Positions 25,799 through 34,181 of a stretch of 42,921 nucleotides of DNA are shown piece after piece. A model generated the notes under the pieces. It did no database searches. It was not told the DNA's origin and saw only the letters and a list, made by a program, of their open reading frames with translations. Made by a program: the position numbers and the translations under genes. Source of the stretch: Glycomyces harbinensis (GTDB lineage: Bacteria > Actinomycetota > Actinomycetes > Mycobacteriales > Micromonosporaceae); the NCBI RefSeq assembly GCF_900101745.1, contig NZ_FNAD01000027.1, forward strand, positions 1 to 42,921, read 5' to 3'. Position 1 is the stretch's first letter. Every line of letters begins with the position of its first letter.

Positions 25799-26884
25799 CT
25801 ACCGTGCCGCGGCCGAAGGCGCCTTCACGCCGCGACCCTGGACCGCCGCGTAGGCCGCGTCGTAGAGGCGCTGCATCGACCTGATGGTCGAGCGCACCTC
25901 CTGGAGGTAGCCGCTCGCGGTGTGCGCCTTGCGAAGATGCGGCTCGGGCAGGATCGAGGGGTCGACGCCGACGGTGTCCACGGCGCACCCGTAGGGGAGT
26001 CCCATGTGGGCGATCGCGTCGCAGTGCTGGAACGCCGTGTACGGCGAGGAGGTCACGACCAGGACGCTGTCGCCCGGCGCGAGGTCGACCACCTCGTCGG
26101 CCCAGAACCGGCAGGTGTCGACGGTGTCGGCCCGGCGCCGGTCGGGCTGGGACGAGGGCGCGGCCACGGCCCGGACGACGACCGGTCCGGCCTCGTAGGT
26201 CGCCACCTTCCACGCCCGGCCCGGGGCCGTGTGCGGGTCGCCGCCCTGGTCGATGCGCGGCTCGCCCCGGAGGTCGAAGGCGCGCTTGAGGGTCGACTCG
26301 ATCGCGTCCACTTCGAAGCCCTCGCAGGGCAGGCCGCTCACGGCGGCCGCCTCGAAGTCGGCGGCGCCGAGCGGTCGGAACCCGCCCACGCCGGTGACGT
26401 TGTCGGCGGTGATCCCCTCGGCGAGGAGCTGGGCGGCGAAGCGGGTGCGGAACAGGCACGAGCCGACGAGCCCGCCGAGGACGAGCACGTGCGTGTAGTG
26501 GCGGCGGCGCGGCTTCGCGTCGGCCCCCAGGCCGAGCGCGAGCGCGGCGCGGCCGACGAGGCGCTCCTGCTCGGGGTCGAGCGGCGCCAGATCGGTCTCG
26601 TGCCGTTCGCGGCCGGCGCGGAAGTCCCAGTGGACGGCGGAGAACGCCTCGAGGTAGGCGAGGTCGTCGGCCGTGCTGGTGCCGGGGAGCGCGCCGCCGT
26701 GGGGTTCGAGGAGGCGGCGCATGGGCTCGGAGCCGGTCCAGGCCGCGACGTCGGCGAGGAGCGAGTGCGGGCCGGCGGCCCGACCATCGTAGTGCGGCAG
26801 TCGCACTGGTCCCAATCCGTGCATGGCTGGTCCGATCTGCAATGGTGTCGCGGCCTTGTGAGCCGTGGTGGTGTTGTGGCACAT
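25799..26884 (-). CDS. Hypothetical protein, YdcF/DUF218-like features only
   Basis: A 361-residue soluble protein I do not recognise. Residues about 130-155 (YTHVLVLGGLVGSCLFRTRFAAQLL) look like a first beta-strand, glycine turn and helix of a nucleotide-binding-type fold. A later block, DTCRFWADEVVDLAPGDSVLVV, then SSPYTAFQHCDAIAHMGLPYG, resembles the second half of DUF218 proteins. I hold that link weakly. The start is uncertain: ATG 26884, one base after the stop of the upstream reading frame, or ATG 26824. TAACCG lies six bases before 26884, and a FadR-type palindrome sits over the expected -35. It may belong to the gluconate regulon. Confidence 0.6.
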   Translation of the reverse strand: MCHNTTTAHKAATPLQIGPAMHGLGPVRLPHYDGRAAGPHSLLADVAAWTGSEPMRRLLEPHGGALPGTSTADDLAYLEAFSAVHWDFRAGRERHETDLAPLDPEQERLVGRAALALGLGADAKPRRRHYTHVLVLGGLVGSCLFRTRFAAQLLAEGITADNVTGVGGFRPLGAADFEAAAVSGLPCEGFEVDAIESTLKRAFDLRGEPRIDQGGDPHTAPGRAWKVATYEAGPVVVRAVAAPSSQPDRRRADTVDTCRFWADEVVDLAPGDSVLVVTSSPYTAFQHCDAIAHMGLPYGCAVDTVGVDPSILPEPHLRKAHTASGYLQEVRSTIRSMQRLYDAAYAAVQGRGVKAPSAAAR

Positions 26885-27235
26885 GCTAATCGGTTACAGC
26901 GTGTGCCTCCCTGGTCAGACCAGGAGAAACGCCGTGTTGCCGTACAAATACATTCCCGCCTGTGGGCGGGGCTCGGCGGCGCACGGGATGTACGGTTTCA
27001 CCGCGAATGCGGCCGAACCAGGCCGCTCTCGTGGCGGAAAAGCATGCTTCGCCGACTACTAGGCGCAGTGAAGGGCCCTTACCGTTGCATCGGACAGCCG
27101 TTTCCCTTGCGACGGAAGGGGGTCGCCCGTTTCCGTGCGCCGGGGCGCGGCCGCCGACGTCCCGTTGCGCAGGTCCCATCCCTGATGCGCGGTCATATGC
27201 GGCATGGGGTGTATTACCAGGATTCGGAGGTTTGA
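26885..27235. other. Low-bias stretch between the unknown gene and the gntR core
   Basis: The minus-strand frame of the gntR-like gene is open throughout, but third positions here are mixed in base, unlike the core of that gene. The palindrome at 26910-26924 also lies within it. I regard most of it as intergenic. Confidence 0.6.
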
Positions 27236-27947
27236 AACCTAAGCCCGGAAGCATGGCGCCCCGGACTTCGCCGAGCAGTTCGCTCATCGCGCGCTCGGCG
27301 TCGGCCGACCTGCCGGCGGCCACGGCCCGCGCCACTTCTTCGTGCAGGTCGAGGGCCTCGGGCACCGGCCGGTGCGGCATGAGGCCCAGTTGGGTCCGGC
27401 CCCGCAGCACCGCGGCCACCGAGTCGGCGAGTGCGCCGAACATCTCGTTGCCGCTGGCCTGCAAGAGGAGCACGTGGAACTCGACGTCGCGCTCCATGAA
27501 CTCGGTGAGTTCGGCGGCCTCGCCGAGGCGGCGCAGGATCGCGGCGAGTTCGACGATGCGCGAGCGCTGCGCGTTCGTGGCCGCCCGGGCCGCCGCGCCC
27601 GCGGCGAGCGGTTCGACGGCGATGCGCAGCTCGGTGAGGGTGCGCAGCTGGGCGCCGTAGCCGGGTCCGGAGAGGCGCCACCAGATGACCCTGGGGTCGA
27701 AGACGTTCCAGTCCTCGATGGGGCGGACGGTGATGCCGACGCGCCTGCGGGACTCGACCAGTCCCATGGACTCGAGGATGCGCATGGCCTCGCGGGCGAC
27801 GGTGCGCGACACGGCGAAGCGCTCCTGGATGCCGTCCAGTGTGAGCACGTGCCCGGCGGGCAGCTCGCCGGAGGCGATCTCCATGCCGAGCTTCTCCAGC
27901 ACGGGCTCGTGGAGTCCCGTGCCGTTCCGGTTGCGCGTCTCGCCCAT
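26886..27947 (-). CDS. gntR: FadR/GntR-family regulator of gluconate genes, with an atypical C-terminal tail
   Basis: The first 235 residues form a complete FadR-subfamily regulator. A winged HTH lies at about residues 14-78 (LTLDGIQERFAVSRTVAREAMRILESMGLVE), and an all-helical FCD domain at about 105-230 with metal-binding residues in RDVEFHVLLLQASGNE and ALDLHEEV. TATGAT lies exactly six bases before the ATG. It is divergent from gntK and gntP, the standard place for the gluconate regulator. As read, about 115 further residues follow with poor codon bias and no family likeness, stopping one base before the next gene. A stop in the next frame at TAG inside GCTTAG (about 27241) suggests a lost stop or frameshift. 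Confidence 0.87.
   Translation of the reverse strand: MGETRNRNGTGLHEPVLEKLGMEIASGELPAGHVLTLDGIQERFAVSRTVAREAMRILESMGLVESRRRVGITVRPIEDWNVFDPRVIWWRLSGPGYGAQLRTLTELRIAVEPLAAGAAARAATNAQRSRIVELAAILRRLGEAAELTEFMERDVEFHVLLLQASGNEMFGALADSVAAVLRGRTQLGLMPHRPVPEALDLHEEVARAVAAGRSADAERAMSELLGEVRGAMLPGLGFKPPNPGNTPHAAYDRASGMGPAQRDVGGRAPAHGNGRPPSVARETAVRCNGKGPSLRLVVGEACFSATRAAWFGRIRGETVHPVRRRAPPTGGNVFVRQHGVSPGLTREAHAVTD
26910..26924 (-). promoter_or_regulatory. FadR/GntR-type operator (CCTGGTC-A-GACCAGG)
   Basis: A perfect 15-bp palindrome containing TGGTCAGACCA, which fits the FadR-subfamily pattern TGGT-N3-ACCA. It is centred 33 bases upstream of the ATG at 26884 and overlaps the -35 position expected from TAACCG (26896-26891). 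Confidence 0.65.
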
Positions 27948-27988
27948 GGGGGAATCATATCCGGGGGCCGGTTGCGCCGCGGTTTGAA

Positions 27989-28017
27989 TGGTGTTACCTT
28001 TCCCCGGAAAAGATACT
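27989..28017 (+). promoter_or_regulatory. gntK promoter with GntR-like operator
   Basis: TGGT-GTT-ACCT (27989-27999) has one mismatch from the TGGT-N3-ACCA pattern of the FadR subfamily. GATACT (28012-28017) is a plausible -10, which puts the operator over the -35. TACCTTTC occurs twice (27995-28002 and 28017-28024). Confidence 0.6.
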
Positions 28018-28038
28018 ACCTTTCAATGAGGAGGGGCG

Positions 28039-28539
28039 ATGACGACGACCTGCCTGGTGGTCATGGGAGTCTCGGGCTCGGGCAAGAGCACCGTGGCCCG
28101 GATGCTGGCCGACCGGCTCGGCCGGCTCATGGCGGAGGCCGACGAGTTCCATCCCGCGTCCAACATCGCGAAGATGGAATCGGGCTTCCCGCTCAACGAC
28201 AGCGACCGCGCGCCGTGGCTGCGAAGCCTGCGCGACTGGATCAGCGAGCAGGACGCGGCGGGGATCTCGACCGTCGTCACCTGCTCGGCCCTCAAGCACC
28301 GCTACCGCGACGCCCTGCGCGAAGCCAGCGCCCGCGTCGTGTTCGTGCACCTGGACGGCAGCCGCGAACTCATCGCCGGCCGGCTCCAGGGCCGCAGCGG
28401 CCACTTCATGCCGCCGAGCCTGCTCGACTCCCAGTTCGCCGACCTCGAACCGCTCGCCGCGGGCGAAGACGGCATCCGAGTGGACATCTCGGCGACCCCC
28501 GAGGCCATCACCGACACCGTCATCGCCGCCTTCGACTGA
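28039..28539 (+). CDS. gntK: Gluconokinase
   Basis: A 166-residue cytoplasmic kinase that converts gluconate to 6-phosphogluconate, feeding the pentose phosphate pathway. The P-loop is GVSGSGKST near the N terminus. EADEFHP, the family's substrate-binding segment, and ALKHRYRDALR follow. Size and motifs match the GntK/IdnK thermoresistant gluconokinase family. GAGGAGGGG stands six bases before the ATG. The permease follows after 70 bases, so both are probably one transcript under GntR control. Confidence 0.96.
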   Translation: MTTTCLVVMGVSGSGKSTVARMLADRLGRLMAEADEFHPASNIAKMESGFPLNDSDRAPWLRSLRDWISEQDAAGISTVVTCSALKHRYRDALREASARVVFVHLDGSRELIAGRLQGRSGHFMPPSLLDSQFADLEPLAAGEDGIRVDISATPEAITDTVIAAFD

Positions 28540-28609
28540 CGCCCCTCACCCTCCTCGTCCCCTCTCCCCGGCAGTTCCCACCACCCGACAAGCAAAGGAG
28601 CTTGCTCCC

Positions 28610-30004
28610 ATGGAATTGGACTGGACTCAGACTCTCGGAGCTGGACCGCTCCTGGGGATAGCCGCGGGCGCCGTCGCGCTCCTGCTGGTCCTCATCATCT
28701 GGCTGCGCGTCCACGCCTTCCTCGCGCTGGTCACCGTCTCGGTGCTCACCGCGTTCGCCACCGGCATCCCCGCCGAGTACCTCATCCCGACGCTCACCAG
28801 CGGCTTCGGCGCGACACTGGCGAGCGTCGCGCTCCTGGTCGGCCTCGGCGCCATGCTCGGGCGCCTCGTGGAGGTCTCCGGCGGGGCGAAGGCCTTGACG
28901 GACATGCTCATCGCGCGGTTCGGCGAGCACCGCGCGCCGCTCGCACTGGGCGTCGCGTCGCTGATCTTCGGCTTCCCGATCTTCTTCGACGCCGGGCTCG
29001 TCGTGATGCTGCCGATCATCTTCGCGGTCGCGCGGCGCCTGGGCGGCGGCATCCTGAAGTACGCGCTGCCCGCGGCCGGGGCGTTCTCGGTCATGCACAT
29101 CTACGTGCCCCCGCACCCGGGGCCGGTGGCCGCGAGCACGCTGCTGGGCGCCGACGTCGGCCTCGTGGTCGCGCTCGGGCTCCTGGTCGCGATCCCCACC
29201 TGGTACGTCACCAGCTACCTGTTCGGCCTGTGGGTCGGGCGCCGCCTCGAACTGCCCGTGCCCGAAGTGCTCTCGGGCGGACCGCAGGTCGAGGACGCCG
29301 AGAACCCGCCCCGGGCCCGCACCGTCATCGCGCTGCTGCTGCTCCCGCTGGTGCTCATCTTCCTCGACACGGGCCTGAACACGGCCGGGTCGGCCGGCTG
29401 GGTCGACGCGGACGCGACCTGGTTCAACGTCGCCCGCGCCATCGGCTCGACGCCGATCGCCCTGCTCATCACCGTGTTCGTCGCCAGCTACGTGCTCGGC
29501 GAGCGGCGCGGGCGCACCCGCGACTGGATCGAGGACCTGCTCGACAAGGCGCTCGGCCCGGTCTGTGCGATCATCCTCGTCACCGGCGCCGGCGGCATGT
29601 TCGGCGGCGTGCTGCGCACCAGCGGCATCGGCGAGGCGCTCGCGGACGCGCTCTCGGGCATCGGGCTGCCGGTCATCGTGGCGGCCTTCTTCATCGCGAC
29701 CGCGCTGCGCGTCGCCCAGGGCTCGGCCACCGTGGCCCTGACGGCCGCGGCCGGGCTCGTCCAGCCGATCGTGGCGACGGGGGACTACAACGCGGTCCAG
29801 CTGGCGGCGCTCGTGCTCAGCCTCGCGGCGGGCTCGGTCATGGCCAGCCACGTGAACGACTCCGGGTTCTGGCTGGTGGGCCGGTTCCTCGGCATGGACG
29901 TCAAGACCACGCTGAAGACCTGGACGGTCATGGAGACCACCATCGGCCTCATGGGCTTCGGCCTGGCTTCGGCGATCTACGCGATCGCTTCGGCCGCAAG
30001 CTGA
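28610..30004 (+). CDS. gntP: Gluconate:H+ symporter, GntP family
   Basis: A 464-residue membrane permease with 12 or more hydrophobic helices. Family landmarks are GFGATLASVALLVGLGAMLG near residue 65, FDAGLVVMLPIIF, HPGPVAAS at about 165, and ARVAQGSATVA-like LRVAQGSATVALTAAAGL near 370, then SHVNDSGFW. It imports gluconate for the kinase encoded just before it. AAAGGAG stands before the ATG. A textbook terminator follows. Confidence 0.96.
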   Translation: MELDWTQTLGAGPLLGIAAGAVALLLVLIIWLRVHAFLALVTVSVLTAFATGIPAEYLIPTLTSGFGATLASVALLVGLGAMLGRLVEVSGGAKALTDMLIARFGEHRAPLALGVASLIFGFPIFFDAGLVVMLPIIFAVARRLGGGILKYALPAAGAFSVMHIYVPPHPGPVAASTLLGADVGLVVALGLLVAIPTWYVTSYLFGLWVGRRLELPVPEVLSGGPQVEDAENPPRARTVIALLLLPLVLIFLDTGLNTAGSAGWVDADATWFNVARAIGSTPIALLITVFVASYVLGERRGRTRDWIEDLLDKALGPVCAIILVTGAGGMFGGVLRTSGIGEALADALSGIGLPVIVAAFFIATALRVAQGSATVALTAAAGLVQPIVATGDYNAVQLAALVLSLAAGSVMASHVNDSGFWLVGRFLGMDVKTTLKTWTVMETTIGLMGFGLASAIYAIASAAS

Positions 30005-30021
30005 TTCACTGAGGGAGCGAG

Positions 30022-30054
30022 GGGGAGGCGGGCTTGGCCCGCCTCCCCTCTTTT
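30022..30054 (+). terminator. Rho-independent terminator of the gluconate operon
   Basis: GGGGAGGCGGGC and its complement form a 12-bp stem with loop TTG, followed by TCTTTT. It lies 17 bases after the permease stop. Confidence 0.93.
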
Positions 30055-30114
30055 CTGTCATGTGATCGGCCGACCCCGATCGGTTTCGGTCGGGCGACCG
30101 GTATCGACCGGTGG

Positions 30115-30178
30115 TGATCGCGGAGTTTCGATCAAGCGATCGGTATTGATCGCCGAGTTTCTGTCAAGCGATCAGCCG
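30115..30178. repeat. Imperfect 32-bp tandem duplication
   Basis: Two units start TGATCGCGGAGTTTCGATCA (30115) and TGATCGCCGAGTTTCTGTCA (30147), with exactly 32 bases offset. GATCGG/CGATC words recur through 30063-30146, so the array may be older and longer. The second unit runs over the stop codon of the M20 hydrolase gene (30172-30174). Confidence 0.75.
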
Positions 30179-31362
30179 CGGTTCATGCGGCGCACGGCCA
30201 GCTCCGCGAGGAGCGCCGCACCGTCGGCGACCACCGAGTCGTCGAAGGCCGCGCGCGGGGAGTGGTTCGAGGCCGCGTCGTTCGGGTCCGCCTTCACCGT
30301 GGCGCCGTAGAACAGGTAGCTCCCGGGCACCGCCTCGAGGACCCGCGAGAAGTCCTCCGAGCCCATGACCGGCTCGGGCATCGGCGTGTAGCGGTCCTCG
30401 CCGAAGACGTCCTTCACCGTGGCGGCCACGAACGCGGCCTCGTCGGCGTCGTTGATCGTCGCCGGGTACTCGCGGTCGAACCGGACCTCGGCCCGCAACC
30501 CGTGAGCGGTCGCGATGTCCTCGGCGAGCTTCACCGACTCCTTCTCGACCTGCGCGAGCGCCTCCTCCGAGAACGTGCGCACGGTCGCCTCGAACCGGGC
30601 GTTGTCGGGGATGATGTTGTGCCGGGTGCCGGCGTGGAAGGTGCCCACGGTGATGACGATCGGCTCGAACACCGAGAACCGGCGGGTGATGAGGTTCTGG
30701 AGCGCCGTGACGATCTCGGCGGCCACCGGGATCGGGTCGAGCGTGGACTGCGGGCGCGAGCCGTGCCCGCCCCGGCCGACCACGTTCACGAACAGCCCCG
30801 AGGACGCGGCCATCATCGGGCCTGGCTTGGTGGTGAACACCCCGCGCGGGAGCAGGTCCGACATGACGTGCAGCCCGTAGGCCGCGTCCACCTTGCGACC
30901 GGCCGCCTCCAGCACGCCTTCGGCGATCATGTGCCCGGCGCCGTCGTGGCCCTCTTCGCCGGGCTGGAACATGAACACGACGTCCCCGGCCAGCTCGGCC
31001 CGGTGGGCGCTGAGGAGCTTCGCGGCGCCCACGAGACCGGCGGTGTGCAGGTCGTGGCCGCAGGCGTGCATGGTACCGACGTGCCCGGAGACGTAGTCGG
31101 CGTCGTTCTCCTCGGTCACCGGCAGCGCGTCCATGTCGCCGCGCAGCAGCACGGCCGGACCCGGCCCGGCGCCGCGCAGGACGGCGGTGACGGCGGTCGA
31201 ACTCTGCCCGAGGGTGATCTCCAAGGGGAGCCCTTCGAGGGCCGCCACGACGGCCGCCTGCGTCTTGGGCAGGTCGAGGCCGATCTCGGGGATCCGGTGG
31301 AGCTCGCGGCGCAGCGCGATCAGCTCGCCTGCGATGGCGGCGGCTTCTTCCCGAAAGTCCAT
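30172..31362 (-). CDS. M20-family metallo-amidohydrolase (aminoacylase/hippurate hydrolase type)
   Basis: A 396-residue cytoplasmic zinc enzyme that hydrolyses N-acyl or related amide bonds. Metal ligands are in order: MHACGHDLHTAG (Cys/His), FQPGEEGHDGAGHMI with catalytic Glu pair, GLHV, and a C-terminal MGSEDFSR with the bridging region. The dimerisation domain has GGHGSRPQSTLDPI. I use the ATG at 31362 with AGGAG five bases before; the GTG two codons upstream is possible. The exact substrate (N-acyl amino acid, IAA conjugate, hippurate) cannot be told. Confidence 0.93.
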   Translation of the reverse strand: MDFREEAAAIAGELIALRRELHRIPEIGLDLPKTQAAVVAALEGLPLEITLGQSSTAVTAVLRGAGPGPAVLLRGDMDALPVTEENDADYVSGHVGTMHACGHDLHTAGLVGAAKLLSAHRAELAGDVVFMFQPGEEGHDGAGHMIAEGVLEAAGRKVDAAYGLHVMSDLLPRGVFTTKPGPMMAASSGLFVNVVGRGGHGSRPQSTLDPIPVAAEIVTALQNLITRRFSVFEPIVITVGTFHAGTRHNIIPDNARFEATVRTFSEEALAQVEKESVKLAEDIATAHGLRAEVRFDREYPATINDADEAAFVAATVKDVFGEDRYTPMPEPVMGSEDFSRVLEAVPGSYLFYGATVKADPNDAASNHSPRAAFDDSVVADGAALLAELAVRRMNRG

Positions 31363-31475
31363 GTGCACTCCTGGGGCGGTATTGGGTTCTGGTCAACTAG
31401 CCGGGCGGTCAGCCCGCCTGGTAGACGCAATACTGCCACGTCCGCCCCGCGGGCCGACAGGGCCCGAACGCGACG

Positions 31476-31503
31476 GCGCCGCGGTCCGGTCGGACCGCGG
31501 CGC
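31476..31503 (-). terminator. Terminator of the CpdB-like gene
   Basis: GCGCCGCGGTCCG pairs perfectly with CGGACCGCGGCGC around GT, giving a stem of up to 13 bp 17 bases beyond the minus-strand stop. Confidence 0.85.
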
Positions 31504-31519
31504 GTCGTCGCAGTGCGAA

Positions 31520-33292
31520 TCAGAAGACCGGGGTGCCCTCGCGGGTCAGGAACCAGTCCACGGACGCGAACTCGGCAGGGTCGAGCGCGCCCTTGGCCGT
31601 CACCCACTCGATGATCCGGGTGCGGATCTCGATCGACTCGCTCCACAGCTCCTCGGCCGCGGCCACGTGCGGGTAGTTCCCGCCGCCGTTGGCCCGGTAG
31701 TTGTTGACCGCCAGCACGAACCGCGCGTCGTCGGCCACCTCGGCCCCCGCGTACCGGAGGTTCGCGACGCGCGAGCCCACCGCCTTGGCGATGTCGATCT
31801 CGTAGGTGAAGCCCGAGACGTAGTCGTAGTTGTAGTCCGGCTGGCCGCCCGCGTTCGTGATCTTCTCGGGGTCCAGCGCGACGTCCGCGGCGGTCTGCAC
31901 GTAGTACGACGCCGAGTACTCGAGGTAGTCGCGGATCTGCGCGCCCGTCAGCAGCTTCGCCACCAGCGTGTTGTCGTAGATGTAGAGCCCCGAGAGGTCC
32001 TTGATCTTGACGTCGCCCGCCGGGATGAGCGAGGTGCGCGAGAACGGCGAGGCCTGCGAGACCACCGGCAGGTCCGCGTGCTCGGTGCCCGCCAGCGCCG
32101 CCGTCACCACGTCCTCCTGGACCTTGGTGATGAGGTCGATGATCGGCTCGTCCTTGAAGCGCGCCTCGGCGGTGTCGAGGTCGGCGACGGCCTGGCCGAC
32201 GACCTGGTTGACGTAGGCGACGACCTCGTTGTGCTCGTCGGAGAGGATCTCGACGATCCGCTCGTCCTCCTCGACGGTGTTGGAGTTGAGGACCGAGGCG
32301 CCGACGCGCTCGACCTTCCACTTGCCGCGCTCCAGGACCAGGTCGAAGTCGAACAGGGTGAGGCGCTGGCCGTAGCAGAGCGGTTCGGACAGGACCACTT
32401 CGCCGCCGTCGGGGCCGGCGACGCGGGTCTCGGGGATCTCGACGTGGGCGTGGCCGACCAGGATCGCGTCGATGCCGGGGACGGTCTCGGCGACGATCTT
32501 GGAGGCGTTCTCGATGCCCAGGCCGGTGGAGGTGTCGTAGGCGGAGGTGCCGGAGGTGCCCGAGTGGGCGGAGACGATGACGACGTCGGCGCCCTGCTCC
32601 TTGAGCTTGGGGACCCAGTAGGCGGCCTCGGACTCCAGGCTGGGGAACTCCAGGACGCCCTCGACGATGGCCTTGTCCCAGATGGTGACGCCGGGGGTGC
32701 ACAGGCCGAGGATGGCGACCTTGACGTCCTTGCCGCACCGGTTGCGCAGGCGGACCATGTGGTAGGGCGGGAAGGCGGGGCGGCCGGTCTCGGTGTCGAT
32801 GACGTTGGCGCCCAGGAGCGGGAAGTCGAGCTGGGACTCGAACTTGCGGAGGGTGTCGAGGCCGTAGTTGAACTCGTGGTTGCCCAGGGCGGCGGCGTCG
32901 TAGCCGAGCTCGTTCATGGACTGGGCCATGGGGTGGACGGGGCCGGCGTCGGCGGCGATGGGGTCGACGCGGGCGTAGTAGTAGGCCAGGGGCGTGCCCT
33001 GGATGGTGTCGCCGGCGTCGATGAGGATGGTGTTCCGCCGGCCCTTCTCCTCGCGGACCTGCTCGACCAGGGTGGAGATGCGGGCGAGGCCGCGGGTGTT
33101 GCCGGCGGCGTCGCTGTAGGTCTTGTCGCCGAAGTAGTCCCAGTTGAAGACGTTGCCGTGGAGGTCGGTCGTGCCCATGACGGTGAACGAGTACCGCTTG
33201 GTGGACTTGGCCTCGGCGGGTGAGGCGGCCGCGACGGCGGCGGCGGCTCCGGCGGCGGACGCGCCGAGGAGGGTTCTGCGGTTGACTGCCAT
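31520..33292 (-). CDS. Tat-exported 5'-nucleotidase / 2',3'-cyclic-nucleotide phosphodiesterase (CpdB-like)
   Basis: A 590-residue extracellular metallophosphoesterase. The signal is twin-arginine (NRRTLLGASAAGAAAAVAAA, cut near AEA). The N-terminal domain carries the binuclear-metal motifs GTTDLHGN, DAGDTIQG, GNHEFNYG, SAHSG and GHAHVE. The C-terminal 5'-nucleotidase domain has NNYRANGGGNYP, which fits the CpdB-type substrate loop. Such enzymes free phosphate and nucleosides from nucleotides outside the cell. AAGGAG stands before the ATG at 33292. It has its own terminator. Confidence 0.92.
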   Translation of the reverse strand: MAVNRRTLLGASAAGAAAAVAAASPAEAKSTKRYSFTVMGTTDLHGNVFNWDYFGDKTYSDAAGNTRGLARISTLVEQVREEKGRRNTILIDAGDTIQGTPLAYYYARVDPIAADAGPVHPMAQSMNELGYDAAALGNHEFNYGLDTLRKFESQLDFPLLGANVIDTETGRPAFPPYHMVRLRNRCGKDVKVAILGLCTPGVTIWDKAIVEGVLEFPSLESEAAYWVPKLKEQGADVVIVSAHSGTSGTSAYDTSTGLGIENASKIVAETVPGIDAILVGHAHVEIPETRVAGPDGGEVVLSEPLCYGQRLTLFDFDLVLERGKWKVERVGASVLNSNTVEEDERIVEILSDEHNEVVAYVNQVVGQAVADLDTAEARFKDEPIIDLITKVQEDVVTAALAGTEHADLPVVSQASPFSRTSLIPAGDVKIKDLSGLYIYDNTLVAKLLTGAQIRDYLEYSASYYVQTAADVALDPEKITNAGGQPDYNYDYVSGFTYEIDIAKAVGSRVANLRYAGAEVADDARFVLAVNNYRANGGGNYPHVAAAEELWSESIEIRTRIIEWVTAKGALDPAEFASVDWFLTREGTPVF

Positions 33293-33464
33293 ATGGGGTG
33301 GCTCCTTACTCAGCACCGGGGATAACCGAGGGATGCCTGGAGTATTCCACTCGTTTCCGGGTGTCATCCCATGACCCCATCTTGAACGACGGGTGTCGAT
33401 AGGGGAACGTTTCGGCGTTTTCCGGAGCCCGCAGCGGCGCAACGGGCCTGATCGCGCGGTCGGC

Positions 33465-34064
33465 CTACGGCGCGAGGACGCGCCGCTTCCCGCGCCGGTC
33501 GTCGACGACCTCGACCTGCGGGGCGAACCGGGCGACGCCCGCCGCGACCTTCCCCAGCGACCACGGCGACACGCTCGCGCCGTGGCCGTACCGCTTGCCG
33601 CTGGGCCTCTCGAAGGACAGCACCGTCGACCACACGGGGAGGACTTTCAGCACCCTTGAGCGGCGGCGGCGCACGACCACGCACTTGATCGCGCTCCAGG
33701 GCGCCTCGGCCTTCGGCGCGCCGATCTTCATGCGGATCCCGTACTTGGAGTCGGCGTACAGCTTGATCCCGTCCGCGTCGATGCGCGCGGACAGGGGGCT
33801 CTTCAGGTGCGAGCCGAACTTCGCCGCGACCCACCCGAGCGCCGCGATCATCGGCAGTTGCATGGGCGTCCGGTTCGTGTCGGCGAACTTGGGGAAGGCG
33901 CTGTCGGCCCCGATCCTGACCTGGTCGCCGGGGGGCACCTGCATCTGCACCAGCACGACGGCGCCGATCAGGGCGAGCCCGGCGGCGAGCCAGAGGAGGT
34001 CGCCGGGCCGCATCCACTCCTTCACGATCACCGCGGGGCTCGGGAGTCGGTCGGGAGCTGCCAT
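33465..34064 (-). CDS. Hypothetical membrane-anchored protein
   Basis: A 199-residue protein with two hydrophobic segments near the N terminus (LLWLAAGLALIGAVVLVQM and MIAALGWVAAKFG), then a soluble part rich in Lys, Arg and Val with short strands (IDADGIKLYADSKYGIRMKIG, IKCVVVRRRRSRVLKVLPVW), consistent with a small beta domain such as PH-like folds. I could not assign a family. GAGGA lies nine bases before the ATG at 34064. Confidence 0.7.
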   Translation of the reverse strand: MAAPDRLPSPAVIVKEWMRPGDLLWLAAGLALIGAVVLVQMQVPPGDQVRIGADSAFPKFADTNRTPMQLPMIAALGWVAAKFGSHLKSPLSARIDADGIKLYADSKYGIRMKIGAPKAEAPWSAIKCVVVRRRRSRVLKVLPVWSTVLSFERPSGKRYGHGASVSPWSLGKVAAGVARFAPQVEVVDDRRGKRRVLAP

Positions 34065-34169
34065 GGCGAAGGTCCTCAAATCGTGAGCGTGCGGGCTTGG
34101 GGATCATGACACACCCGGGCCGCCTTCAACGGCGGCGAGCGGGCGCCGGCCCGCCGGGACGGCCGGTTG

Positions 34170-34181
34170 TAGCATCCGGGG
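34170..34181 (+). promoter_or_regulatory. Leaderless-type -10 of the ketopantoate-reductase-like gene
   Basis: TAGCAT (34170-34175) is followed by exactly six bases before the ATG at 34182. Confidence 0.6.
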
